Notes: a model not told the origin generated them from the sequence alone. A stretch of DNA of 54,433 nucleotides from Puniceicoccales bacterium (GCA_031257405.1 JAIROS010000010.1:8001-62433); one strand, 5' to 3'; shown: positions 7,913 through 16,537, counted from the stretch's first letter. Numbers and translations are program-made.

Positions 7913-9355
7913 TTAATGAGTCGGCTCTTTCGCTATTTCCCTTTTCCAATGCGGTTTTCGAAGATAAACAATGATAAATGGCGGTAAAAAAACGGCGATA
8001 TTGCCCATAAACATCAGCGCCGCGTAAGCCGCTTTGCTTTGAAAATGGATTTCCTCCGGGGGCAAAAACCCAATAATATAGCAGGCCGCACAGACGATAC
8101 TCCCCATAACCCCCGTCGCAATCATCCCGCAATTTCCAAAGGGAACGCGATAAGCCCGCTCCGTGTTGGGATACCTAAATTTGAGCACGATCCCGGAAAT
8201 AAACATCAGGATATACATGATGAGCAGGGTTTGGGCCGTGATGGCCGCTAAAATCCAAAAACACGCCTCCACAGAGGGGACAAATAAAAAAATGAGCGAA
8301 AAAAATGTAATCACACACGCCTGCCAAAACATAATGGCAGTAGGCATGCCATGGCGATTAATTTTCTGGAGAAAGGGCGGCAGATTCCCGGATCGCGCCG
8401 TCGCTAACATGCCGCGCGCAGGCCCCGCTACCCACGCAATAAACCAACCCATAACCCCAAAGGCCATCAACCATGCAATCCATTTTGTCAAGCTAAATAA
8501 ACCAAATTTTTCAAATAGCGCTTGAATCGCCTGAATCACGCCGGCGTCGAGCGTGAGCGCCTCTTTGGGGACCGATACCGCAATCGCCAGAGATCCCAGC
8601 AGCGAAAGGGTAAAGATGAGGAGCGTCGATAGCAGGATCGCCCGCGGATAATCCCGCTGCGGATTTTTAACATCCTGGGCGTGGGAAGCAGACATTTCAA
8701 GCCCCGCAAAACCTAATAATACATTGAGTAAAAAGACAAATTGCTCCGGAGAATCGAGGCGAGGCGCTAGCGCGGAAAATGATAACTCCGTGTGCGACGG
8801 ATGCCCCGCCACTAGCCAAATTACCCCAAAAATAACAATCGTTACGCCCGGAATAATCGTACCCAAAATAGATCCGCAATTGGTCACAAAACTCGCCCAC
8901 TTCATGCCCCTATTCGCTACCCACGTGCCAACCCACGTTACCGCCAAAATGACGAAAAACACATAGTGATTATCCTTCGCGAGCCCGGGATTGCCGAGGG
9001 CGTAGGCGACGAGAGAGGCGAGATAGATGATGGTCATGGGAAATACGACGGCCGTGGAAATGAGCTGCAGCCACACCGCTACAAAACCCAAACAATTCCC
9101 CAGCGCCTTACTCACCCAGTTCGCAATCCCCCCCGGCTCAGGGAAGCCCGTCGCCAATTCCGCAGAAACTAATGCCGTCGGAATGAGGAAAAAAATACAG
9201 GAAAATGCGTAAAAAAATACCATCGCTAACCCGTACTCTGCCATAGAAGGCAGGTTCCTCAAGTTGATCACCGCTACGCAATTGATCATCGCCAAAGAAA
9301 AAACCCCCAGCGAAGGCGCGCGCGCCGGATTCCGAGACTGATCCTTTTCGGCCAT
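7913..9355 (-). CDS. APC-superfamily amino acid permease/antiporter (GadC-like)
   Basis: This is a 480-aa inner-membrane transporter with about 12 hydrophobic helices. TM1 carries LRNLPSMAEYG, and FPEPGGIANWVSKALG is typical of the glutamate:GABA antiporter (GadC/YjeM) branch of the APC superfamily. A glycine-rich AGPARGMLATARSGNLPP loop matches the conserved cytoplasmic segment between TM8 and TM9. Substrate cannot be read from sequence; amino acid exchange (glutamate or similar) is the best guess. It lies 56 bases downstream of the GmhB-like gene and directly before tig. Confidence 0.82.
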   Translation of the reverse strand: MAEKDQSRNPARAPSLGVFSLAMINCVAVINLRNLPSMAEYGLAMVFFYAFSCIFFLIPTALVSAELATGFPEPGGIANWVSKALGNCLGFVAVWLQLISTAVVFPMTIIYLASLVAYALGNPGLAKDNHYVFFVILAVTWVGTWVANRGMKWASFVTNCGSILGTIIPGVTIVIFGVIWLVAGHPSHTELSFSALAPRLDSPEQFVFLLNVLLGFAGLEMSASHAQDVKNPQRDYPRAILLSTLLIFTLSLLGSLAIAVSVPKEALTLDAGVIQAIQALFEKFGLFSLTKWIAWLMAFGVMGWFIAWVAGPARGMLATARSGNLPPFLQKINRHGMPTAIMFWQACVITFFSLIFLFVPSVEACFWILAAITAQTLLIMYILMFISGIVLKFRYPNTERAYRVPFGNCGMIATGVMGSIVCAACYIIGFLPPEEIHFQSKAAYAALMFMGNIAVFLPPFIIVYLRKPHWKREIAKEPTH

Positions 9356-9411
9356 TGCGGGTGTAATTCGAAGAAAAATTACATATTGTCAACGTTTTTT
9401 TTCGGAAAATT

Positions 9412-9981
9412 TTAAAATTCCCCCTGCAGCGACCGCGCAAAGGCGAGCAGGTCCTTGAAAACCTGGATTTCTCCCCTCCGGATGAGCGTTAGGCACTGCG
9501 GCGAGCGGGGGTATTCCGAGTCCAGTAAAATGCCGTGGATGTGAGCGTTAATGCCGGCTAGAGCGTCGGTTTCCTTGTCGCCGACCATGTAACATTCGCG
9601 GCGTTCCAGGCGATATTTTTCGACCATTTCGTCGATGAATCGCGGGGACGGCTTGCGGTAATGTTCCGGCGCGCAGGTCGTTTCCGAGGCGATGCAAATT
9701 TCCGTGAAATGCGGCTGGCCCAGCTGCTCGATGATCCGCCGATTACAGGCTTCGACCGCCTCTCTCGTGTAAATTTTTTGTTCAATTCCCGGCTGGTTGG
9801 TTAGTAAAAAAAGTAAAAATCCACGGCGAATAAAAATTTCGACGGCCTCCCGAGTGCCAGTGATGGGGTGAATTTTATCGGGGTCGGAAACGTAATTGTA
9901 ATCGACGTTGAGCGTGCCGTCGCGGTCGAGGAAAATCGCTTTTTTGATCGACTTTTGAAAATTTTGGGAAAGATCATCCAT
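9412..9981 (-). CDS. gmhB: D,D-heptose 1,7-bisphosphate 7-phosphatase-like HAD hydrolase
   Basis: GmhB removes the 7-phosphate of heptose 1,7-bisphosphate on the way to ADP-heptose. The 189-aa protein has HAD motif I FLDRDGTL, motif II LLTNQPG, the RKPSP segment and motif III GDKETDALAG. The zinc-binding Cys/His loop of classical GmhB is only partly kept (CIASETTCAPEH), so a related histidinol-phosphatase activity is possible. The presence of the adenylyltransferase and HldD genes favours the heptose role. Its ATG (9981-9979) abuts the ftsY ATG on the other strand. Confidence 0.78.
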   Translation of the reverse strand: MDDLSQNFQKSIKKAIFLDRDGTLNVDYNYVSDPDKIHPITGTREAVEIFIRRGFLLFLLTNQPGIEQKIYTREAVEACNRRIIEQLGQPHFTEICIASETTCAPEHYRKPSPRFIDEMVEKYRLERRECYMVGDKETDALAGINAHIHGILLDSEYPRSPQCLTLIRRGEIQVFKDLLAFARSLQGEF

Positions 9982-11037
9982 ATGTTCGACCTTTTTACAA
10001 ATATACGCGCGCGGGTGGAGTCAAGCAAAAATAAATTAACTTCGGCGCTTAAAAGTATTTTTCAGGGGAAAAAATTGGATCCCGACGCCATCAACCGAAT
10101 CGAAGCCCTGCTCTATTCCGCCGACGTCGGCGTCGAAGCGACCGAAAATATTATTGCGGCGATCAGGGCGGCCCATGCCAGTAACCCGCAGATGGGCGAG
10201 GGGGATGTGGCATTGATTTGTAAAAATGTGCTATTGGACATGCTTCGTGGCGCGGATCGTGCACCGGAGATGCTGTTGGCGGAACGCTTCGGGCGGCGCA
10301 TTTCCTCCAATGGCACCTCAGACACCCCCAATGGCTCTTCCGATGGCTTTCTTGTGGGGGGATCCAGGGGCTCATTTGAGGGCACTTCCAAGGGCAATGG
10401 CGGGGATTTACGGGAAGCGGCTGTTCCGCTGGTAATTGTGCTAGTGGGCGTCAACGGATCTGGGAAAACGACGACGGCGGCCAAATTGGCGGGATTTTTT
10501 ACGAAAAATGGCCGATCGGTAATCGTTGGGGCTTGCGATACGTTTCGAGCGGCGGCGAATGAGCAGATTAGGGTTTGGGCGGAGCGGCTTTCCTTTGATT
10601 TAGTGGGGAGCAATCGGGGGGCGGATGCGGCGTCGGTTGCGTTTGATACCTGTCGGGCGGCGGTAAGTTGCGGCAAGGACGTTGCGATTTTAGACACGGC
10701 AGGTCGGCTCCACAACAAATCGAATCTCATGGCGGAGCTGGTCAAATTGAAGAAAGTGGTAGGGAAGGTTGATTTTACATTTCCGCAGCATTTATGGTTA
10801 GTTATTGACGCGCATTTGGGTGTGAACGCGGTTACATCGGCGAAAAAATTTCACGAAGCGCTTGGTCTCACGGGCATAATTGTAACGAAATTGGATGGGA
10901 CGGGTCGTGGGGGTGGGGTGATTGGGATTTATCGGGAGTTAGGCCTACCGGTATATTTTATTGGGACGGGCGAGGGGCAAGGGGATTTAGTGCCGTTCAA
11001 CATTGAGGGGTACATTTATGGGCTGATGGGCGAGTAG
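9982..11037 (+). CDS. ftsY: signal recognition particle receptor FtsY
   Basis: FtsY is the SRP receptor GTPase that docks ribosomes at the membrane. The NG domains are complete: the helical N domain, G1 GVNGSGKTTTAAKLAG near residue 156, DTAGRLHNKSN, and TKLDGTGRGGG at the C-terminus. There is no acidic A domain. Unusually, about 38 residues rich in Ser, Gly, Thr and Asn (roughly 108-145) separate the N and G domains. The start is the ATG at 9982 with GGGAAAG upstream; a longer frame from 9868 would overlap gmhB and is unlikely. Confidence 0.94.
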   Translation: MFDLFTNIRARVESSKNKLTSALKSIFQGKKLDPDAINRIEALLYSADVGVEATENIIAAIRAAHASNPQMGEGDVALICKNVLLDMLRGADRAPEMLLAERFGRRISSNGTSDTPNGSSDGFLVGGSRGSFEGTSKGNGGDLREAAVPLVIVLVGVNGSGKTTTAAKLAGFFTKNGRSVIVGACDTFRAAANEQIRVWAERLSFDLVGSNRGADAASVAFDTCRAAVSCGKDVAILDTAGRLHNKSNLMAELVKLKKVVGKVDFTFPQHLWLVIDAHLGVNAVTSAKKFHEALGLTGIIVTKLDGTGRGGGVIGIYRELGLPVYFIGTGEGQGDLVPFNIEGYIYGLMGE

Positions 11038-11107
11038 TGCGGCGGATGATTTAATTTTTTATTAAAAATTTTAAAAAGCATTTTTTATTTAATTTCCGAA
11101 GCGCTCG

Positions 11108-11185
11108 AAATATTTTTTAAAAATGCCTTGACAACTAAAATTTTTTCTACCAGGCTAGGTGCATGGGGTGGGGAGAATGCCGCGT
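11108..11185. repeat. direct repeat flanking the pseudopilin gene, left copy
   Basis: This segment resembles 12140-12214 over its length, most clearly in AAAATTTTTT, CAGGCTAG, GGGTGGGGAGAA and GCGTC, in the same order and orientation. The two copies flank the pseudopilin gene. The right copy lies directly downstream of ruvX, so the left one may be a displaced copy of the ruvX 3' region. Confidence 0.6.
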
Positions 11186-11217
11186 CTAAAATTTCACGTC
11201 CCGCTGGTATTATTTTT

Positions 11218-12138
11218 TTATTTTTCCTGGCTCAATTGTCGATCTTCTTCGGCGCTGTTTTCCTGGCCATAGTCCCAAAAGATCAATTTATCATTAGTTC
11301 CTTTATACGTAGTGTTGTGACCGAAAGTAATTTCGGATTGTGCGGGCACGGCGCAGCGGATATCGGAGGTATAGCCCGACTGATCCCACTTCAAAAATTT
11401 CGCTGGCCGGCTACCGTCGAACCACGTCACATGGCCGTCGCAGAAAACCACATAGCCGCCTTTTGAGCCATAAAGTCCGGCATCTTCGTCCCAAGTGCCG
11501 TCGGTGCAGAGTCCGCGGGTAAAGGCCAGTGGGGTTGTTTCGAGGGGGATATCGGCGACTGGGCCGTGGGCGATAAAACAATAGCTGAGGAGATGATACC
11601 CGGAAAAAAGATTATTGTCGACGCCGCTAAACGCTAAGCCACCGCCCTGTGGAGTACCAACGGCGACGACTTTTTTCTCAGTGTCATCGAATCGGCAGAT
11701 CACATTTTTTACAATTTTTGAAGCATATTTATCGCCTGGCGAAATCCAGACGTAGGGATCATTGAGGACCATATCAGCGGGACTGTTTCCACCTTCTCCG
11801 GCCAATTTATTAATACTTTCCATGATCCAAAAATCCCCGCCATCGCCTTGACCGAACGTCCGTCCGCGATTAATGGCGCATTCTTTCCACGCCTCGGCGA
11901 TTTTCTTGAGGTTGGACATATCCTTAACTTTTTTCGCGCCGAGTTTTATAGCGCCCATGGCCGGGAGGAGGACGGCTAGTAAAATTCCGATGATTGAAAT
12001 TGTAAAAACAATTTCAACGAGCGTAAAGGATTTTTTTTTGTTTGATGTTTTATCATAATAGATAAAATCATTGCGAATTTCTGGCGATGTCAAGGGGAAA
12101 ATGCAAAAATTTTTTATTTTTATTTTTAAATTTCTCAA
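11218..12138 (-). CDS. pseudopilin-like protein with prepilin N-terminal motif
   Basis: The protein carries a prepilin cleavage/methylation signature: a basic KKKS stretch, then FTLVEIVFTISIIGILLAVLLPAM, written here only as the conserved F-T-L-V-E core plus a hydrophobic helix. The rest (about 250 aa) resembles secreted Verrucomicrobia/Planctomycetes pseudopilins ending in a C-terminal beta-rich domain with a CDGHV motif. It is a likely substrate of the peptidase at 3234-4070. The leader is odd: in frame, the first ATG gives about 38 residues before the cleavage site. A better start lies in the other frame just before a run of nine A; one added A would give a 9-15 residue leader. Confidence 0.78.
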   Translation of the reverse strand: MRNLKIKIKNFCIFPLTSPEIRNDFIYYDKTSNKKKSFTLVEIVFTISIIGILLAVLLPAMGAIKLGAKKVKDMSNLKKIAEAWKECAINRGRTFGQGDGGDFWIMESINKLAGEGGNSPADMVLNDPYVWISPGDKYASKIVKNVICRFDDTEKKVVAVGTPQGGGLAFSGVDNNLFSGYHLLSYCFIAHGPVADIPLETTPLAFTRGLCTDGTWDEDAGLYGSKGGYVVFCDGHVTWFDGSRPAKFLKWDQSGYTSDIRCAVPAQSEITFGHNTTYKGTNDKLIFWDYGQENSAEEDRQLSQEK

Positions 12139-12139
12139 A

Positions 12140-12214
12140 AAATATTTAAAAAAATATTGATAATGGTAAAATTTTTTGCCAGGCTAGAGGCAGAGGGTGG
12201 GGAGAACGTTGCGT
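12140..12214. repeat. direct repeat flanking the pseudopilin gene, right copy
   Basis: This is the partner of 11108-11185, located between the pseudopilin start and the ruvX stop. Identity is roughly three quarters by eye, highest over CAGGCTAG and GGGTGGGGAGAA. Confidence 0.6.
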
Positions 12215-12221
12215 CCGCGAT

Positions 12222-12650
12222 CTATTGGTGGGTACTTTGCGCATCGAAATAATCCTGCAAAATAAGTGCCGCTGCCGCCGAATCAATGGCCCCCTTCCGG
12301 CGTAAACTCCGGCGATTTTTAATCGAACGCCGCCGCCGCAAATCCCCCACATTTTCACTGCTTAAACGCTCGTCCACGGGCTCAACGGAAATGCCAATTT
12401 CCCGCCGCAACAAATCCATAAAACGTTCTACTTCCCGCGCCTGAACCCCAACCGTGTCGTCCATGTTGAGCGGGTAGCCGACGATAATTTTGTGAATGTG
12501 ACGAAAATTTACAATTTCCCTAATCCGACTCACCGCATCCCCAGGCGCCTTGACCCGCACCGCTCCGATGGGAACCGCAAGGCGCAAAGCGTCATCGCCC
12601 ACACTTAACCCCACGCGCTTCGTGCCGTAATCGATGCCCAAATAATTCAT
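12222..12650 (-). CDS. ruvX: pre-16S rRNA nuclease / putative Holliday junction resolvase YqgF
   Basis: YqgF/RuvX is an RNase H-fold protein implicated in 16S rRNA 5'-end maturation. The 142-aa product starts MNYLGIDYGTKRVGLSVGD, with the first catalytic Asp in GIDYGTKR. IIVGYPLNMDDT, PVDERLSS and a C-terminal DSAAAALILQDYF supply the other acidic residues. The ATG at 12650 overlaps the ruvA stop (ATGA), so the two are translationally coupled. An upstream frame extension to 12830 lies inside ruvA and is not real. Confidence 0.92.
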   Translation of the reverse strand: MNYLGIDYGTKRVGLSVGDDALRLAVPIGAVRVKAPGDAVSRIREIVNFRHIHKIIVGYPLNMDDTVGVQAREVERFMDLLRREIGISVEPVDERLSSENVGDLRRRRSIKNRRSLRRKGAIDSAAAALILQDYFDAQSTHQ

Positions 12651-13228
12651 AGGGGGACGGTAATGGCCCGCCGAATGAGCTGTTCTACGGTAGCGTCGGG
12701 GGTTTCTTGCATGGCGCGTTGGACCATCGCTTCGGCCTCCGATTTTTTGTAGCCCAGCGCGATTAATCCCAGTACCGCATCGCCGCGAACCCCACTTAAA
12801 ATACCGTTGGCCGCAGAATTTTTCCCCCAATTACCGACTTTATCGGATAGTTCCAGGATAATTTTTTCCGCCGTTTTTTTACCGATTCCGGGGATACTGG
12901 TCAGCGGAGACGGATCTTTAGTGGCAATCGCGTGACCCAATTCGGCCAGACGAAATTTACTGAGCATCGCGAGCGCCATTTTAGGTCCGATGCCCGAAAC
13001 TTTTTCCACCACTAATTTAAAAAAATCGCGTTCTTCCGTGCCGTTGAAGCCGTAGAGCGACTGGCTATCCTCCCGGTAAACCGCATGAATCCACAGTTTT
13101 ACCGTTCCGCCGATGGGGGGTAACGTGGCGGTCAGGGGTACAAACACCTCGTAGCCGACGCCGTGCACCTCCAAAACACAGCTCAGCGGCGTGCGTAAAA
13201 TCACCACCCCCTCTAGCAAAACAATCAC
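12647..13228 (-). CDS. ruvA: Holliday junction branch migration protein RuvA
   Basis: RuvA binds four-way DNA junctions and loads RuvB. The 193-aa protein has the N-terminal OB fold (VLEVHGVGYEVFVPL), the two helix-hairpin-helix motifs VSGIGPKMALAML and IPGIGKKTAEKIILEL, and a C-terminal domain III that contacts RuvB. Neither ruvB nor ruvC is in the window. It is the first gene of a coupled ruvA-ruvX pair. Confidence 0.95.
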   Translation of the reverse strand: MIVLLEGVVILRTPLSCVLEVHGVGYEVFVPLTATLPPIGGTVKLWIHAVYREDSQSLYGFNGTEERDFFKLVVEKVSGIGPKMALAMLSKFRLAELGHAIATKDPSPLTSIPGIGKKTAEKIILELSDKVGNWGKNSAANGILSGVRGDAVLGLIALGYKKSEAEAMVQRAMQETPDATVEQLIRRAITVPL

Positions 13229-13537
13229 GCCCCCATACTAGGACTCAGTCGCCAAAGTCAAATACACTTTATTTCGCAAAACATCGTTTTTAAAAAAATT
13301 CAAAAAATTTCCATATTTTAATCGAAATTTCTCCATATTTATTGCCCTTTCGCGGTCCTAAAGTCAAATGCGTCCTGCGGGTGCCGAAAATAGTTTTTTC
13401 CATACTCGCCAGCTACATGACTCGTAATTTAAAAAATGTCAATACTTTTTTTGGCTTTTTTTGAAAAATATTTGCCCAGTTTAATGCCAAATTCCACCCG
13501 GGAAATTTTCCATGTTTTAACTAAAATTTTACCGCAT
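13229..13537. other. gene-free gap with degenerate direct repeats
   Basis: This 309-bp AT-rich gap separates ruvA from the binding-protein gene. Bases 13305-13357 resemble 13502-13556, which spans the 3' end of the binding-protein gene (shared TTCCAT-TTTTAA, then CATATTTA/CGCATTTA-type and CCCTTTCGC). The motif AAAGTCAAAT also occurs twice (about 13253 and 13370). This looks like a decayed copy of the neighbouring gene tail. No convincing promoter or RNA was seen. Confidence 0.45.
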
Positions 13538-15181
13538 TTACTCCCCTTTCGCAATCTTATACGCCTTTTCGTACTGCTCGCGGAATTTTTTGGCAACCGC
13601 CGTCTGATAGCGTATGGCGCGCAAATAATCCTTGTTCTTCGCCTCAACCATAATCTCTCTCGCAACCGCGTCGTACTCAAACATACTCAGATCCTCCATG
13701 ACCGCTAACGCCCGATTGGCCGCCCCGTGACGCCCCTCCTTGTGAGCCCGCTGAATGTGCCGCCAAGCCTTGCGTAACGCATCTTCGGGTTCCAAAAATG
13801 CTATCTTAAAAATAAATCCCAGCGCATCAAAAACAGGCTTTGTCCACCCCTCGTGGTAAACAAAATTGCCGGCATTGTAAGGATTGACGTCCGGATCGTT
13901 GTAGTAGGGCATGAATTCCGGGTTGTACATGGTTTTGAGAATGGGCATGCGGCAGATGGGGGTCTGCGCGGGACCGTTGGGCGTACCTACTTTGAAAGCC
14001 AGTAAACTCTGCCCGGGGACCGTCAATACGTACTCCAAAAACTCCAGCGCCAATTCCCTATGCTTTGCGCCGCGGTACAGGGAGATCGGGTCCGGCGACG
14101 GCGAACATCCTGCCTCCGGAATTACAAAATGAAAGCGCGGTTTAGCGCCCCGATTTTCGATATTTGCTTTTTCCGCCCGCCCGTAAAAATCCGTTGCGAT
14201 GCCGACGGGACAGTTGCCGTCGGATACGTCGAGGACCGTTTGCGCCGAAGAATCCGTCACGTAATGGCCGTTGGCGACGATTTTCTGAATCAATTGCAGC
14301 CCCGCTATCCAACCCTCCTTTATCGCCAAACTCTCCAAATATTCACGCCCAGGATGCGTCCTATCCTTGTTGCCTAAATAATTTTCAAGAATAATTTGCA
14401 TTTGCTGCTGGATAAGCATTTCGTAGGACTTCAGCGTGGAACTGCTTTTGGTGGGGTCGACGATGGCGATGCCATTGAAATAGCGGGGGTCAGCGAGGTC
14501 CATCCAAGTGGTGGGCGGGTGTTCGACACCCAACGCAGCCACCGCATCGCTATTATAGATGATACCGAACGTGGAGAGACTACCGCCGATCCAGCGGCCT
14601 TCGGCGTCCCAGAGTCGTTCGCCCGCAAAAAATTCGGGGATTGTGTCGTCCGTGAACCATTCGGGGTGGGCTTGGATGAGTCCGCAGGGGACGGTATAGC
14701 CTTTGGCGCACTGCGATTTGTGGTCAAATACCCCGCCGCCAAAAAGTAAATCGATGCCGCAGCCGACGTCGGAATCCAAGAAAGCTTGTCGGACTTTTGG
14801 GTCCAGGGGCGGAGGATTTTTTCCGGGGGGATTTTCCAGGTGGGAGAAGATCGTCCGCACTTCCTGGTTCCAGTTATTGCGCAGGGTTTTTTCCCAATAT
14901 TGGCGGAAATTGTTCAGGAATAGGGAGTCGACGTAGCGGGCGACGTCGCGGCCTCCACCGGGGTGGCGCCAGTCGACGGTCACAATTTTACCGGTTTTTT
15001 TACGATACCACTCGCTAAACCCCCGGCCGTATTCGCTGCGTAACGTCTCATTATGGGCGGTAATGATGACGATAACGTCGTCGGGGTCCCTAGGGATGAG
15101 GGTCATTTCCATGCGGCGGAAAATAAAGGGAATCGCGACCACTAATGCGATACAGGTGAGAATAAACAATTTTTTAATCAT
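13538..15181 (-). CDS. ABC transporter extracellular solute-binding protein
   Basis: This 547-aa protein has an N-terminal membrane segment (FILTCIALVVAIPFIF) that may be an uncleaved signal anchor, followed by a periplasmic binding-protein fold. Segments such as GRWIGGSLSTFGIIYNSDAV, PTTWMDLADPRYFNGIAIVDPTKS in pieces, and AGCSPSPDPISLYRGAKH resemble the iron(III)/2-aminoethylphosphonate/polyamine-type (FbpA/PotD) binding proteins. It overlaps no gene and lies one base downstream of its ABC ATPase gene. No permease gene is adjacent, so the membrane subunit must be elsewhere. The ligand cannot be told; ferric iron is a reasonable guess. Confidence 0.82.
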   Translation of the reverse strand: MIKKLFILTCIALVVAIPFIFRRMEMTLIPRDPDDVIVIITAHNETLRSEYGRGFSEWYRKKTGKIVTVDWRHPGGGRDVARYVDSLFLNNFRQYWEKTLRNNWNQEVRTIFSHLENPPGKNPPPLDPKVRQAFLDSDVGCGIDLLFGGGVFDHKSQCAKGYTVPCGLIQAHPEWFTDDTIPEFFAGERLWDAEGRWIGGSLSTFGIIYNSDAVAALGVEHPPTTWMDLADPRYFNGIAIVDPTKSSSTLKSYEMLIQQQMQIILENYLGNKDRTHPGREYLESLAIKEGWIAGLQLIQKIVANGHYVTDSSAQTVLDVSDGNCPVGIATDFYGRAEKANIENRGAKPRFHFVIPEAGCSPSPDPISLYRGAKHRELALEFLEYVLTVPGQSLLAFKVGTPNGPAQTPICRMPILKTMYNPEFMPYYNDPDVNPYNAGNFVYHEGWTKPVFDALGFIFKIAFLEPEDALRKAWRHIQRAHKEGRHGAANRALAVMEDLSMFEYDAVAREIMVEAKNKDYLRAIRYQTAVAKKFREQYEKAYKIAKGE

Positions 15182-15182
15182 T

Positions 15183-16253
15183 TTATTCGCTCAAAATAAC
15201 GACATCTTCCGGCAGTGCCCAGGCGTAAATGCCGTAGCGTTCCGTTTGGGTCATATGGCAGGGATTGAGTTCCGAAATGCGCAGTTGCACGCCATTTTTT
15301 TCAAATAAATAGTGGGCCACTTCGCCGAAATAGGTGGCGCTCCCGATCATCCCCTCGACGCAATTTTCTTCCACCGGCATGCTTTCCAATTTAATACTTT
15401 CGGGGCGGATCGATACTTTGACGGGGCCCCCTTCGAAAACTCTTTGGTTCTTGCTGTCCAGCATCCCCCGGAAATTACCAATTTTCGTCCGGACAAAGGC
15501 TTCATCCATGCTCTTGCGAATAAGCGTGCCGTCGATGATATTGGTTTCGCCGATGAAGTGAGCGATAAAGCAATTGAGGGGGCGTTTATAGAGTTCGAGT
15601 GGGGTGCCGACTTGGCGGATGCGGCCCCTATCGAGGATAGCGATGCGGTCGGCGATGGAGAGGGCTTCTTTTTGGTCGTGGGTGACGTAGACGGACGTCA
15701 GATTGCACTGCTTACAGATGCGGCGGATTTCGCTACGCATTTCGTTACGCAATTGGGCGTCTAAATTGGAGAGGGGTTCGTCGAGGAGTAAGCATCGGGG
15801 GCGGACGACGAGTGCTCGGGCGAGGGCGACCCGCTGCTGCTGCCCCCCAGATAATTCATTGGGTTTACGTTCGGCGTAGGGCAACATTTGGACGTTTTCC
15901 AGCGCTTCGCCGACGAGTTTTGTAACTTCTGCTTTGGGGATTTTTTTTTGTTGGAGGCCGAAGGCGACATTTTGTTCGACGGTCATATGGGGCCAAAGGG
16001 CGTAACTTTGGAAGACCATTCCGGTTTTTCGCTTATGGGGGGGGACTTTGGTGACCTCCTTTTCGCCGAAAAAAATCTGACCTTCATCGGCGGGGGAAAA
16101 TCCGGCGATCGTGCGCAGGAGCGTCGTTTTACCGCAGCCGCTCGGGCCAAGTAAAAAAAATAACTCCCCCGCGTCGACGTTGAGACTGATGCGATTGAGG
16201 ACAGTATTCCCCTGAAACTGCTTCACCAAATTGTTAATTTTGATTTCAATCAT
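15183..16253 (-). CDS. ABC transporter ATP-binding protein (FbpC/PotA type)
   Basis: The ATPase of an importer. Walker A is GPSGCGKTT, the Q-loop is in VFQSYALWPHMTV, the signature is LSGGQQQRVALARAL, and Walker B is LLLDEPLSNLD, followed by the switch His in THDQ. The C-terminal 110 residues form a TOBE-like regulatory domain (KVSIRPESIKLE). The ATG at 16253 starts IEIKINNLVKQF; a TTG at 16277 would add eight residues and is less likely. It pairs with the binding protein immediately downstream. Confidence 0.92.
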   Translation of the reverse strand: MIEIKINNLVKQFQGNTVLNRISLNVDAGELFFLLGPSGCGKTTLLRTIAGFSPADEGQIFFGEKEVTKVPPHKRKTGMVFQSYALWPHMTVEQNVAFGLQQKKIPKAEVTKLVGEALENVQMLPYAERKPNELSGGQQQRVALARALVVRPRCLLLDEPLSNLDAQLRNEMRSEIRRICKQCNLTSVYVTHDQKEALSIADRIAILDRGRIRQVGTPLELYKRPLNCFIAHFIGETNIIDGTLIRKSMDEAFVRTKIGNFRGMLDSKNQRVFEGGPVKVSIRPESIKLESMPVEENCVEGMIGSATYFGEVAHYLFEKNGVQLRISELNPCHMTQTERYGIYAWALPEDVVILSE

Positions 16254-16426
16254 CTGGCTAAATGGAATGTGGGGCAAAAAATCGTTCTGTCAAAAATTAT
16301 TTTTAGGCGTAGGGGTTTTAAACGTTTTATTTTGCGGGACAGTTTTTATGTTTAGGCGTTGGGAATGGTGTAATTATGCGGGGTAGAGCGGAGGCGAGAG
16401 GGGGAATTATGGGTGAATAATTTTTA

Positions 16427-16453
16427 GGGATATATTGAGGGAAAATTTATAAT
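16427..16453. other. motif shared with the gap before ychF
   Basis: The stretch TTTTTAGGGATATATTGAGG followed by GAAAAT resembles TTTTTAGGGATATTTAGTGG followed by GAAAAT at about 21430. Both are intergenic. Its role is unknown; it may be a degenerate interspersed repeat. Confidence 0.3.
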
Positions 16454-16537
16454 TGGTGCTCGGAGAGGGATTTGAACCCTCACGCCTTGCGGCACCAGAT
16501 CCTAAGTCTGGCGTGTCTGCCGTTCCACCACCCGAGC
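16454..16537 (-). tRNA. tRNA-Leu (anticodon UAG)
   Basis: Read on the minus strand, the acceptor GCTCGGG (16537-16531) pairs with TCCGAGC, followed by discriminator A and an encoded CCA (16456-16454). The anticodon stem CCAGA/TCTGG holds the loop CTTAGGA, anticodon TAG. A long variable arm (GTGCCGCAAGGCGT) and the T-arm GGTTCAAATCC mark it as class II leucine tRNA. It would read CUN codons. Confidence 0.95.

Noticed and set aside
9868-9981. Longer N-terminus of FtsY
   Set aside because: It would overlap gmhB entirely; the ATG at 9982 fits the family start.
12651-12830. Extended RuvX frame
   Set aside because: It lies inside ruvA; the ATG at 12650 gives the standard GIDYGTKR start.
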